From Corynebacterium pacaense (GTDB lineage: Bacteria > Actinomycetota > Actinomycetes > Mycobacteriales > Mycobacteriaceae): a stretch of DNA of 64,000 bases. How positions within the stretch are numbered: the stretch's first letter is position 1; the number at the start of each line of letters is the position of its first letter. Positions 18,879 through 27,263 of this stretch are shown here, one piece after another. A model generated the notes under the pieces. The model did not search any database, had not been told where the DNA came from, and saw only the letters and a list, made by a program, of their open reading frames with translations. The position numbers were made by a program, and so were the translations under genes. Location of the stretch: the NCBI RefSeq assembly GCF_900169525.1, contig NZ_LT821240.1, forward strand, positions 1,251,684 to 1,315,683, given 5' to 3'.

Positions 18879-19137
18879 AGTGTTCACCTTTCTATAGTGA
18901 GTACCGGACTCTGTTCTGCCCGGCTCGGTGTCTCCAGTGTGGCGAATCTCCGATCAGCTTTGCAAACCCAATCCGCACCGAAAAGGCCTTTTGAACACTG
19001 TTCACGCGTTATACATTCGGTACATTTAAGAGTAGTCGGGTTTTATTCATAACAAATGCTTTATTAAAAATATTCTAAAATGAGACCGAATCCGGGCGTT
19101 CCGGTGCCGTTCCGGCGATCCCGGTGTCGTTTTCCGG
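18879..19137 (-). promoter_or_regulatory. Long AT-rich control region of the 39-residue gene
   Basis: A -10-like TATAAC on the minus strand (19008-19013) is followed, at the expected transcription start, by a perfect palindrome TGAACA-C-TGTTCA (18992-19004). An AT-rich tract (about 19041-19082) lies upstream. GGGTTTGCAAAGC near 18956-18968 resembles a RamB-type site (weak). A leader of about 120 nt precedes the ATG. Confidence 0.5.
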
Positions 19138-20568
19138 CTACAGAATCTCCCCGGGTCGGTAGTCCGCCGCGCCCGGGTGGGCCTCGATAAGCATCTGGAT
19201 GCGTTCCAGAACCCGGGACACCTGTGATTCGGCCGCGCCGATGAAGGCGTGCCGGTCGGCGAGTGCCGCCTGAAGGTCCGCTTCATCCAGGGGCAGCCGC
19301 TCATCGGCGGCCAGGCGCTGGATCAGGTCCTGTCCCCCACCGTTCTCACGCATGTTCAGGGCCACTGCGACGGCATTTTCCTTGATCACCTCATGAGCGG
19401 TCTCACGACCGACCCCGGCGCGCACCGCGGCCATCAGGATGCGCGTGGTGGCGAGGAAGGGCAGGTAGCGCTCCAGCTCACGATCAATCATGGCGGGGAA
19501 GGCGCCGAACTCATCGAGGACGGTGAGGAATGTCTCAAACATGCCGTCGATGGCGAAGAAGGCATCCGGCAGTGCCACGCGGCGGATGACGGAACAGAAC
19601 ACATCCCCCTCATTCCACTGCTGCCCGGACAGATCCGCGACCATGGTCAGGTAGCCGCGCAGGATCACCTGGAGTCCGCCGACCCTCTCACAGGAACGCG
19701 CGTTCATCTTGTGGGGCATCGCGGAGGATCCGACCTGCCCCTCCTTGAAGCCCTCGGTGACCGTCTCGTTTCCGGCCATCAGCCGGATCGTGTGGGACAG
19801 CGAGGACGGCCCCGCACCGAGCTGGACAAGGGCGGAGACGACATCGAAATCCAGGGAACGGGGATAGACCTGGCCCACGGAATCGAAGACGCGGTCAAAG
19901 CCGAGGTGCGCGGCGATGCGGCGCTCCAGCTCGGCGAGCCGGGATTCATCGCCGTCCATGAGATCGAGCATGTCCTGGGAGGTGCCCATAGGTCCCTTGA
20001 TCCCGCGCAGGGGATAGCGGTCGAGGAGGTCCCCGGTCCGCTCGACGGCGACCAGCAGCTCATCCGCCGCGGAGGCGAACCGCTTCCCAAGGGTGGTCGC
20101 CTGGGCTGCGACATTGTGTGAACGCCCGGCCATCACCAGGCTCTGGTACTGCCCTGCGCGCCGACCGATGGCGGCGAGCACCGCGATCGCCTTGTTGCGG
20201 ATCAGCTCGAGCGAACGGTGGATCTGCAGCTGCTCAACATTCTCGGTGAGATCGCGTGAGGTCATTCCCTTGTGGATCTGCTCGAAACCCGCGAGGGCAT
20301 TGAACTCCTCGATCCGCGCCTTGACATCATGGCGGGTGACCCGCTCGCGGTCCGCGATGGAGGCCAGATCAACCTGGTCGATCACGGATTCATAGGCCGT
20401 GATCGCCTCGGCGGGGATCTCCACGCCCAGATCCCTCTGCGCCTTCATCACGGCGATCCACAGCTGGCGCTCCATGATGATCTTCTGCTCCGCGCTCCAC
20501 AGATTGGAGAGCTCGGCAGAGGCGTAACGATTCGACAGGACGTTGAGGATCTTCTTCTTTTCAGCCAC
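19138..20568 (-). CDS. purB: Adenylosuccinate lyase
   Basis: PurB cleaves SAICAR to AICAR and adenylosuccinate to AMP. The 476-residue protein has the fumarase/aspartase superfamily signature GSSAMPHKMN with its catalytic Ser loop, plus MTSRDLTENVEQ and AGRSHNVAAQATTLGKR, which hold the active-site His residues. The ATG at 20568 follows a weak purine-rich stretch. It lies 35 bp downstream of the aminotransferase gene and ends the operon begun upstream of purD. Confidence 0.96.
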   Translation of the reverse strand: MAEKKKILNVLSNRYASAELSNLWSAEQKIIMERQLWIAVMKAQRDLGVEIPAEAITAYESVIDQVDLASIADRERVTRHDVKARIEEFNALAGFEQIHKGMTSRDLTENVEQLQIHRSLELIRNKAIAVLAAIGRRAGQYQSLVMAGRSHNVAAQATTLGKRFASAADELLVAVERTGDLLDRYPLRGIKGPMGTSQDMLDLMDGDESRLAELERRIAAHLGFDRVFDSVGQVYPRSLDFDVVSALVQLGAGPSSLSHTIRLMAGNETVTEGFKEGQVGSSAMPHKMNARSCERVGGLQVILRGYLTMVADLSGQQWNEGDVFCSVIRRVALPDAFFAIDGMFETFLTVLDEFGAFPAMIDRELERYLPFLATTRILMAAVRAGVGRETAHEVIKENAVAVALNMRENGGGQDLIQRLAADERLPLDEADLQAALADRHAFIGAAESQVSRVLERIQMLIEAHPGAADYRPGEIL

Positions 20569-20603
20569 GGAAAATTATTATTCCCCACCCGGGGAGACAA
20601 TTC

Positions 20604-21791
20604 CTAGTTCCGCGTCACATTCAGCCGTTCATCGATGAACTCCCCGATCAGGCGCACGCCCTCACGGGTCTCCTGTGCCGAAGCGCACAGACTCAGGCGG
20701 ATCCACCGGTGCCCCTGCTCGGGATCGAAATCCACGCCGGGGGCGACGGCGACCCCCTTTGCGTCGAGAAGCTCATGCGCCCACCGCTCGGAATCATCGG
20801 TGTGGGCGGAGACATCGACCCAGATGTACAGCCCGCCGTCGGGATCGGCGAAGGTTCCCAGGCCGATCGCCGGCAGCTGTTCGACGAACACCTCGCGTGC
20901 CTCACGGTAGTTCTCCACGTGCCCGTCCAGTTCCGCGGCGGCCTCGAGGGTGAAAGCGGCGCGCCCTGCCGCCTGGCCGATGGCCGGTGCGCACAGCGCC
21001 AGCGAGGCCTGCAGATTCTCGATCGCGGTGACCATTCCATCGTCGACGATGATCCAGCCCACGCGCCACCCCGTCATGGAAAAGTACTTGGACAGGGTAC
21101 CCACCACGATCGCCTTGTCGGAGAACTGGCGCGCCGAGGCCAGGGGGCGGCCGAAACTCATCCCGTGGTAGTCCTCATCGGAGATGAGCACGCAGTCATT
21201 GGCCTCACACCATCGTGCGATGCGGGCCAGTTCATCGGGATCGATGATTGTTCCCGTCGGGTTGCCTGGGCTGGTGATGATGACCGCTTTGGGGGTGTGC
21301 TCGAGCTCACGAAGCATCTTCTCGGTCGGCTGGAAGCGGGAGTCGGCTCCCGTGCGCAGATCGAGGATTCTGGCGCCAAGGGCTTCGAGAATATTGCGGT
21401 AGGCGGGGTACCCGGGGGCGGGCATCGCCACGTAATCGCCGGGATCCAGGGTGGCGAGGAAGGCCGCGAGGAATCCACCTGAGGACCCGGTGGTGACGAT
21501 GACGTTGTCCGCGGAGGTTTGCACCCCGTAGGTCGCGGAATGCCAGTCCGCGATCCGCTCACGGAACTCCCGGTCCCCCACGACCTCGGTGTATCCGAGC
21601 GGGCCGGAACGCAGCGCGATCTCCGCCTCCTCCAGCACCGCCTCGGGCGCGCCGGTCACCGGCTGCCCCGCACAGAACATGATGGTGCTCTTTCCCTCCC
21701 GACGGCGGCGGTGCACCAGGTCGAGCATCTGCATGACCCGGAAGGGCTGGACCCTGCTTCTCTGGCTGAGCAGCGGCGACTGTTCACTCAT
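20604..21791 (-). CDS. Class I/II aminotransferase (aspartate-aminotransferase-like)
   Basis: A 395-residue fold-type I PLP enzyme. The PLP lysine lies in SKYFSMTGWRVGW, the aspartate/tyrosine pair in LISDEDYHGMSF, and SPGNPTGTIID is the conserved Asn loop. Start ATG 21791 (MSEQSPLLSQ) is preferred to a GTG two codons upstream. No clear ribosome binding site is present, so coupling to purD (stop 26 bp upstream) is likely. An equivalent gene occupies the purD-purB gap in C. glutamicum. It may serve aspartate, alanine or other amino acids; the substrate is unproven. Confidence 0.82.
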   Translation of the reverse strand: MSEQSPLLSQRSRVQPFRVMQMLDLVHRRRREGKSTIMFCAGQPVTGAPEAVLEEAEIALRSGPLGYTEVVGDREFRERIADWHSATYGVQTSADNVIVTTGSSGGFLAAFLATLDPGDYVAMPAPGYPAYRNILEALGARILDLRTGADSRFQPTEKMLRELEHTPKAVIITSPGNPTGTIIDPDELARIARWCEANDCVLISDEDYHGMSFGRPLASARQFSDKAIVVGTLSKYFSMTGWRVGWIIVDDGMVTAIENLQASLALCAPAIGQAAGRAAFTLEAAAELDGHVENYREAREVFVEQLPAIGLGTFADPDGGLYIWVDVSAHTDDSERWAHELLDAKGVAVAPGVDFDPEQGHRWIRLSLCASAQETREGVRLIGEFIDERLNVTRN

Positions 21792-21817
21792 GAACACACA
21801 ATACGTGTGCCCGCGGG

Positions 21818-23083
21818 CTAGATCGAAATTCTGCCCTCGACGGCGGGCAGGGCGATGTCGGTGCGGTAGTGGCTTCCATCAAGATTGATACCCGCTATGG
21901 TGGCGTAGGCATTCTCACGGGCGGACTCGAGGGTGTCACCGGTACCGATGACATTGAGCACCCGTCCCCCCGCCGACACCAGCTCGCCCGCACCGTTGCG
22001 TGCGGTTCCGGCGTGCAGGATGTTCTCCGATTCAACACCGGTGATCACATCCCCCGTCCGCGGGCTCCCCGGATAGTTGTGGGCGGCCAGCACCACGGTG
22101 AGTGCATAGCCATCCCTCCACTCCAGGGGCGGTTGCGCGGCGAGAGTGCCGGTGGCCACCGAGTTGAGCAGCCCCGCAAGCGGCGTCTCAAGCAGGGCGA
22201 GGACCGCCTGGGTCTCGGGATCACCGAATCGACAGTTGAACTCCACCACCGAGGGTCCGTCCTGACCCCAGGCGATGCCCGCGTAGAGCAAGCCGGAATA
22301 GGAACAGCCGCGGGCGACCATCTCCCTGGCAACCGGCACGCAGACCTCGTCGACGATTCTCTGGACCCCGTCCGCGGGAAGCCAGGGCAGCGGCGCGTAG
22401 GCCCCCATTCCGCCGGTGTTGGGGCCCTCATCGTTGTCGAAGACCCGCTTATGATCCTGGGCGGGCAGCAACGGGACCACCGTTTCGCCATCGACCAGGC
22501 AGAACAGGGAGACCTCGGGGCCGTCGAGGAAGGATTCGAGCAGAACGGGGTTCCCGCCGGCGAGCACATCCTCCACATGAGCCCTGGCCGCCGCGAGATC
22601 CGGGGTCACGACCACGCCCTTGCCCGCGGCGAGGCCGTCATCCTTGACCACCCAGGTGGGGCCGAAGCGACCGAGTGCGGCGTCGATGTCCTGCTCCGTG
22701 GCACCGGGATGAATCGCCTCCGCGTGTGCGGTGCGCACACCGGCGGCGGCCATTACGTCCTTGGCGAAGGTCTTCGAGCCTTCGATCCGCGCTGCGTCCC
22801 TGTTGGGACCGAAGACAGCGAATCCCGCCTCGCGCAGGGCGTCGGCGACCCCCGCGACAAGCGGGATCTCGGGTCCGATGACAACAAGGTCCGAGTCGAG
22901 GTCACGGGCGAGAGCGATCACGGAATCCGCATCATCGACCCTGATCCCCGGATGAACCGTCGCCAGATCCCCCATGCCGGCGTTACCCGGCGCAACATCG
23001 AGTTGAGTGGTGGCTGGATCTTTGGACAGTCCACGAAGAAGGGCGTGCTCACGGGCGCCCGAGCCGATTAGCAGAATGCGCAT
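21818..23083 (-). CDS. purD: Phosphoribosylamine-glycine ligase (GAR synthetase)
   Basis: PurD makes GAR from phosphoribosylamine, glycine and ATP. It has 421 residues with an ATP-grasp fold: [17 protein letters not shown]-terminus, [19 protein letters not shown] loop, and the [11 protein letters not shown] signature. ATG 23083 is chosen. TAAACT (23092-23097) ends 8 nt before it, consistent with a leaderless start even though the SRPBCC gene stops only about 35 bp upstream. It heads or continues the purD-aminotransferase-purB operon. Confidence 0.96.
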   Translation of the reverse strand: MRILLIGSGAREHALLRGLSKDPATTQLDVAPGNAGMGDLATVHPGIRVDDADSVIALARDLDSDLVVIGPEIPLVAGVADALREAGFAVFGPNRDAARIEGSKTFAKDVMAAAGVRTAHAEAIHPGATEQDIDAALGRFGPTWVVKDDGLAAGKGVVVTPDLAAARAHVEDVLAGGNPVLLESFLDGPEVSLFCLVDGETVVPLLPAQDHKRVFDNDEGPNTGGMGAYAPLPWLPADGVQRIVDEVCVPVAREMVARGCSYSGLLYAGIAWGQDGPSVVEFNCRFGDPETQAVLALLETPLAGLLNSVATGTLAAQPPLEWRDGYALTVVLAAHNYPGSPRTGDVITGVESENILHAGTARNGAGELVSAGGRVLNVIGTGDTLESARENAYATIAGINLDGSHYRTDIALPAVEGRISI

Positions 23084-23097
23084 AGGGCAGAAGTTTA
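23084..23097 (-). promoter_or_regulatory. purD -10 box
   Basis: TAAACT on the minus strand (23092-23097), 8 nt before ATG 23083. No Shine-Dalgarno. Confidence 0.4.
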
Positions 23098-23118
23098 TCC
23101 TTTCGCCCCACACGGTGC

Positions 23119-23733
23119 CTAGTTCTGAGTTCCTTCCGCGGTCTGGTCCTGCTCACCCATGTAGAAGCGACGGGTGTTCTCCGCGCGCGCCCGTGCCTCC
23201 CGCTCCGCAACCCCCGCGCTGATATCGGCCTCCGCCCAGGCGGTGGAGCTCGCGGCGACGAAATCGGCGTACTCCTGCTCGGTGAAACCCCTGGGATCGA
23301 GCCCCTGCGTCAGTCGCTGCAGACCCCACAGGCTGAGATCCCATCCGGTTCCGGTGGCGCCCGAGCCGTATTTCTGCCGGAACTCCTCGGGGATGTCCTC
23401 GGGTTTCGTGCTGAATCCCGCATTGAGGGTGGAGGCCGCCTGTCCATCCGCGAGAACCTCCACGCTCAGGTAGGAGATGGCGCCGGCGTTCTCCCAGGTG
23501 ACAAGGAAGCTGTTGTCCCTGCAGGATTCAATGCGACCGGAGGCGTTTCCCTCGATCTCATAGACGAACTCGTCGATTTTCACGTTGCCGAACCACTTCG
23601 CCAGGTTCTCCGAGGTGGTCAGAAGGAGGAAGAGTTCATCGGCGGGCACCTCGTAGGATGCGCCCATATGCTGGGAGATTGTCTCCGGGTCATCGAGGAA
23701 GACCTGACGGGATATAAAACTTGCGGTAGTCAT
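23119..23733 (-). CDS. SRPBCC / AHSA1-like START-fold protein
   Basis: A 204-residue soluble protein with an N-terminal START-like domain (about 20-140: [23 protein letters not shown], then FLVTWENAG and [15 protein letters not shown]). The C-terminal 50 residues are Ala/Glu-rich and probably helical. SRPBCC proteins bind hydrophobic ligands or act as stress-linked accessory factors; the ligand is unknown. ATG 23733 ([10 protein letters not shown]) is preferred. TACTAT lies 10 nt upstream. Divergent from the HIT gene with 27 bp between starts. Confidence 0.75.
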   Translation of the reverse strand: MTTASFISRQVFLDDPETISQHMGASYEVPADELFLLLTTSENLAKWFGNVKIDEFVYEIEGNASGRIESCRDNSFLVTWENAGAISYLSVEVLADGQAASTLNAGFSTKPEDIPEEFRQKYGSGATGTGWDLSLWGLQRLTQGLDPRGFTEQEYADFVAASSTAWAEADISAGVAEREARARAENTRRFYMGEQDQTAEGTQN

Positions 23734-23747
23734 GTACTCAAGGATAG

Positions 23748-23760
23748 TAACGTTGGGCAC
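23748..23760 (+). promoter_or_regulatory. -10 box of the HIT gene
   Basis: TAACGT (23748-23753), 7 nt before ATG 23761, with no Shine-Dalgarno. The region between the divergent starts is only 27 bp. Confidence 0.4.
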
Positions 23761-24189
23761 ATGAGCTCAGTATTCACCAAGATCATCAACGGCGAACTCC
23801 CCGGCCGCTTCGTCTACCGCGCCGAGGGCGTGGCGGCCTTCCTGTCCATTGAGCCACTCAATTACGGTCATGTTCTCGTGGTTCCCCTCAGGGAGGTCGA
23901 CCGGTGGACAGATCTCCCGCAACATGACTGGGATCAGGTCAACGAGGCCGCACAGTTGATCGGCAGCGCCATCGTTGAAGCCTTCGGCTCCGCCCGCTGC
24001 GGATTCATCATCGCGGGCTTCGATGTCCCCCACATGCACATCCATCTGTTCCCCACCAACAGGATGTCGGAATATAACTTCTCCAACGCCATGGCTGCGG
24101 ATGCCACCGATCCGGTAAAGATGGATGATGCCGCCGCCCGGATCCGCGCGGTCCTGGGAACCGACCAGCACGGCTACCTCATCGACTAG
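23761..24189 (+). CDS. HIT family nucleotide-binding protein
   Basis: A 142-residue histidine-triad protein. The triad is PHMHIHLFPTN at about residues 97-107, where the middle His is the nucleophile toward the alpha-phosphate of nucleotidyl substrates. KIINGELPGRFVY and GHVLVVPLREV complete the fold. Family members hydrolyse adenosine 5'-phosphoramidates or dinucleoside polyphosphates; the natural substrate is unknown. The ATG directly follows a -10 hexamer. It shares one CTAG stop tetramer with phoS, which converges on it. Confidence 0.9.
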   Translation: MSSVFTKIINGELPGRFVYRAEGVAAFLSIEPLNYGHVLVVPLREVDRWTDLPQHDWDQVNEAAQLIGSAIVEAFGSARCGFIIAGFDVPHMHIHLFPTNRMSEYNFSNAMAADATDPVKMDDAAARIRAVLGTDQHGYLID

Positions 24190-25637
24190 TGCTCCTCCAG
24201 TGCCGGAAGCGTCACGGTGAAGGTGGTGCCCACCCCCGGTGAGCTGCTCACGGTGATCGTTCCGCCGTGCCCCTCCACCAGCGATTTGGTGATAGCAAGG
24301 CCCAGTCCCGAACCGCCCGAGGCACGGGAACGGGAAACGTCGGCGCGGTAGAAGCGTTCAAAGATGTGCGCCGCGTCCTCCTCGGACATGCCGACGCCGT
24401 CATCGCGAACCTTGACCACCACCTGCCCGGTCGCCGTCCCGATGTCTATGGTGACCTGTGCATCCGGTCCGCCGTGGTTGAGTCCGTTGTTCACCAGGTT
24501 GGTCAGCACCTGGTGGAGGCGGGTGGGATCGCCCTCGACGACGGGCACCGTGCCGGCGTTGTTGACAACATTGATCGATCGCTCCGGCCATGCTGCGCGC
24601 ATGGAGCTTGTCACCGCCAGCGAAAGCTCCAGCAGATCGACGGGGTGCCTGTCCATCTGCTGGCCCTCGGCGCGGGTCAGAGCGAGCAGATCCTCGACGA
24701 GCACGCTCATCCGCTGCGCCTCCCCACCGATCTTGGACAGCACCCAGTCCGCGTCCCTGGTCGCACCCGAGTGGTACAGCTCCGCATATCCCTTCACGGA
24801 GGTCAGGGGGGTGCGCAGTTCATGGGAGGCATCGCCGACGAAGCGGCGCATCTGGGCCTCCTTCTCCTGCGCATGCAATATCGACGCCTGCAACTGCTCA
24901 AGCATTATGTTGAGCGCGTTGGCCAGCTGTCCCACTTCGGTGCTCATCGGCCACTGCGGGACCCTCCGGTCAAGATCGCCCCTGGCAATCCGCACCGCGG
25001 TCTCCTCCACTTGGCGCAGCGGCAGCAGCGAACGTCTGACCATGAAGAAGGCGGTGATGGTTATGGCCACCAGGACCAGCACGCCGATCACCAGCTGGAC
25101 CAGGGTCAGGCGGTAGAGCAGTGTGGATTCACGCCCCAGACTCCGCCCGACCACGGTGATCACGTCGCCACTGCGTGAGGCCGTCACCCTCCAGTGTGTC
25201 GAGGAGGCCGAGCCCTCGGCCGCGGAGACGGTGTGCGGTCCGGTTCCGATCTCCGTCTCCGCCAGATCCGGGGCGGACTGGGCGTCATTGAAGATGATGC
25301 TCGAGCCGTCCGGGAAGACCTTGGCCACGTAGTAGTCACTGGGCGGACCCTGCTTGTCCCCGTCCGAGCTGAGCAGCTCGACGGTCCTGGCCCAGGAGTT
25401 CATGGCGGTTTCCAGGTCCTGGTCCACACGGGAGTAGGAGACCTCGCGCATCAGGCTGGACACGGCAACGGCGTTGACGAACAGCCCGAGACCAGCGATA
25501 CCGACCACCAGGAGAATGATCCTGGTGCGCAGCGGGATCGTCCTCCCGGCGGCCCTCACCCGGCTGATCCTCTCCTCCGCATCAGTCTCGACAGGGGCCT
25601 GCGCCAGTTCAACGTAGGGGTTCGCGGATCTGGTCAT
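24186..25637 (-). CDS. phoS: Sensor histidine kinase of the phosphate two-component system
   Basis: A 483-residue membrane kinase. TM1 is about 38-62, an extracytoplasmic sensor loop about 63-172, TM2 about 177-200, and HAMP about 201-255. HisKA follows with His272 in FVGDASHELRTPLTSVKGY, then HATPase_c with NLVNNGLNHGG (N box), DDGVGMSEED (G1) and GGSGLGLAIT (G2). Context after purD and before pqo, with phoR upstream, matches C. glutamicum PhoS, which activates the phosphate-starvation regulon. It starts 3 bp after the phoR stop. Confidence 0.9.
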   Translation of the reverse strand: MTRSANPYVELAQAPVETDAEERISRVRAAGRTIPLRTRIILLVVGIAGLGLFVNAVAVSSLMREVSYSRVDQDLETAMNSWARTVELLSSDGDKQGPPSDYYVAKVFPDGSSIIFNDAQSAPDLAETEIGTGPHTVSAAEGSASSTHWRVTASRSGDVITVVGRSLGRESTLLYRLTLVQLVIGVLVLVAITITAFFMVRRSLLPLRQVEETAVRIARGDLDRRVPQWPMSTEVGQLANALNIMLEQLQASILHAQEKEAQMRRFVGDASHELRTPLTSVKGYAELYHSGATRDADWVLSKIGGEAQRMSVLVEDLLALTRAEGQQMDRHPVDLLELSLAVTSSMRAAWPERSINVVNNAGTVPVVEGDPTRLHQVLTNLVNNGLNHGGPDAQVTIDIGTATGQVVVKVRDDGVGMSEEDAAHIFERFYRADVSRSRASGGSGLGLAITKSLVEGHGGTITVSSSPGVGTTFTVTLPALEEH

Positions 25638-25640
25638 GGC

Positions 25641-26351
25641 TTAGCTTCGGGGTGTACGGAGAACGTATCCCACTCCTCTGACGGTCTGGATGAGCTGTGG
25701 ATCATGGGTGTCCACCTTCCGGCGGAGGTAGGAGATGTAGGACTCCACCACATTGCCGTCGCCGCCGAAATCGTAGTGCCAGACGTTGTCCAGGATCTTC
25801 GCCTTGGACAGCACGACCTCGGCATTGAGCATGAGATAGCGCAGCAGGTTGAATTCGGTCGGGGAAAGATCGATCAGTTCACCCGCCTTGGTCACCTCAT
25901 GGGTCTCATCATTGAGGGTGAGGTCTGCATAGGACAGGGTTGCGTCATTGGCATCGCCCTCGATCGCGCCGCCCCGACGCAGGATGACCCGGAGCCTGGT
26001 GATCACCTCTTCGAGAGAGAAGGGCTTTGTTACATAATCATCGGCCCCGATGGTCAGGCCGTGGATCCTGTGCTCGACCGCATCCTTGGCCGTGAGGTAG
26101 AGGACCGGGCTGTCCAGCCCCTCCGCGCGCAGTTTGGTCAGTAGTTCGAAGCCATCCATCCCCGGCATCATCACGTCGAGTATGTAGGCATCGGGGCGGT
26201 TTTCACGGGCGAGTTTCAGAGCCTCGTTGCCATCTCTGGCAGTCAGGACATTGAAACCCTGGAATTTCAGGCTCACCGTGAGCAGTTCTACGATATTCGG
26301 CTCATCGTCAACGACGAGTACCTTGATCTGTCCCTCGGGCTGGTTTTCCAT
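25641..26351 (-). CDS. phoR: OmpR-family response regulator of phosphate starvation
   Basis: A 236-residue regulator. The receiver domain (about 10-120) has acidic Asp15/Asp16, phospho-acceptor Asp59 in AYILDVMMPGMDG and the switch Lys in ADDYVTKPF. The C-terminal winged helix (about 135-232) contains LSPTEFNLLRYL and the recognition stretch ESYISYLRRKVD. The first gene of phoR-phoS. Note that in corynebacteria PhoR is the regulator and PhoS the kinase, opposite to the enterobacterial naming. Two TTCACTG/CAGTGAA-type inverted repeats upstream suggest autoregulation. Confidence 0.92.
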   Translation of the reverse strand: MENQPEGQIKVLVVDDEPNIVELLTVSLKFQGFNVLTARDGNEALKLARENRPDAYILDVMMPGMDGFELLTKLRAEGLDSPVLYLTAKDAVEHRIHGLTIGADDYVTKPFSLEEVITRLRVILRRGGAIEGDANDATLSYADLTLNDETHEVTKAGELIDLSPTEFNLLRYLMLNAEVVLSKAKILDNVWHYDFGGDGNVVESYISYLRRKVDTHDPQLIQTVRGVGYVLRTPRS

Positions 26352-26373
26352 TGATCCTTCACTTCCAATGTAA

Positions 26374-26439
26374 GTTCACTGTGTGATCAAATCCAGTGAA
26401 CACCAGCGCCCTGCACCTTCACTGACAGGTTTCTGTGAA
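26374..26439 (-). promoter_or_regulatory. Inverted-repeat operators upstream of phoRS
   Basis: GTTCACTG (26374-26381) faces CAGTGAAC (26394-26401), a perfect 8-bp inverted repeat with a 12-bp spacer. A second looser pair, TTCACTG (26418-26424) and CTGTGAA (26433-26439), follows. CTGTGAA-like half-sites resemble the loosely conserved PhoR recognition element of C. glutamicum. Confidence 0.55.
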
Positions 26440-26465
26440 TGCCTTGTCAACCACGATCATGCAGC

Positions 26466-27221
26466 TCAACACCACTTCACCGCTTTAAGATCCACGCCCT
26501 CGGACTCCGCCAGCGCCTCCACCAGGGACAGGAGATAGGCCGAGTGCCCACGGTAGGCGGCGTCGAATCGCGGGTCCCCGATATACATCCGGGCAAGCAG
26601 CACCTGCTTGGATGGTGTGGTTTCATACCATCGTGAAATGGAGGCGCGGTGGCGGAGCGCCAGCGCGTCACCCTCCGCGGATCCCGGCCGGATTCCTGCG
26701 GTGGAGGCGTCGACAAGCGACTGGGCGAAAGACTCCAGCTCCTCCTGTGCCTCCCGCACGTCCTGCGGGGACATCTCTGCTCGAACCCGGCGCGACTGCT
26801 CCCACTCCGGGGTCTGACCCCACCGCTGCTCGGCTTCCTCCTGGTAGTCGGGCCAGTCCCGACCGAAAAGCTCGGCCTTGTCTTCGATGGTCATGGTGTT
26901 CTCCTTCAGAATCCGATCGACTGCCCGGATTTTCCGGCGCAGGTGCGTGATCTGAACCTCAAGGAGTCTCCGCTGCCGCAGGAGATGCTCCTTAACGGAA
27001 TCCGGAGCCGTCAACAGCTCCGCTATCTCCCTCAGCGGCACGCCCGCGGCGCGGTACACCAGGATCTGCATCGCCTTCTCCATGTCCGCATCCGTGTAGA
27101 GGCGGTAGTCGGAGGCGGTGCGCCACTCGGGCTGCAACAGCCCGATCGAGTCCCAGTGCCGCAGGGCGCGGGTGCTCACGCCGAGCAGCTCGGCGGCTTC
27201 TCCGATGCTTCGATCACTCAC
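26466..27221 (-). CDS. MerR-family regulator with TipAS-like effector domain
   Basis: A 251-residue protein. The N-terminal MerR helix-turn-helix reads IGEAAELLGVSTRALRHWD and DYRLYTDADMEKAMQIL; a coiled-coil linker (about 85-110) follows. The C-terminal TipAS domain (about 125-240) has SRWYETTPSKQ and MYIGDPRFDAAY. TipA-like regulators sense thiopeptides or other drugs and turn on efflux or their own gene. GTG 27221 is preferred over ATG 27233: the promoter TTGACA-19 bp-CATGGT, with the operator palindrome in the long spacer, ends 7 nt before it. Under that geometry ATG 27233 would not be transcribed. Confidence 0.82.
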   Translation of the reverse strand: MSDRSIGEAAELLGVSTRALRHWDSIGLLQPEWRTASDYRLYTDADMEKAMQILVYRAAGVPLREIAELLTAPDSVKEHLLRQRRLLEVQITHLRRKIRAVDRILKENTMTIEDKAELFGRDWPDYQEEAEQRWGQTPEWEQSRRVRAEMSPQDVREAQEELESFAQSLVDASTAGIRPGSAEGDALALRHRASISRWYETTPSKQVLLARMYIGDPRFDAAYRGHSAYLLSLVEALAESEGVDLKAVKWC

Positions 27222-27260
27222 ATCAACCACCATGCAGCTTGACGCAGCGTCAGTGTCAAG
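27222..27260 (-). promoter_or_regulatory. MerR-type promoter and operator
   Basis: The palindrome CTTGAC (27238-27243) / GTCAAG (27255-27260) lies between a perfect -35 TTGACA (minus, 27254-27259) and a poor -10 CATGGT (27229-27234). The 19-bp spacer is the over-long spacing that MerR proteins correct by DNA distortion. It indicates autoregulation. Confidence 0.6.
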
Positions 27261-27263
27261 ACC

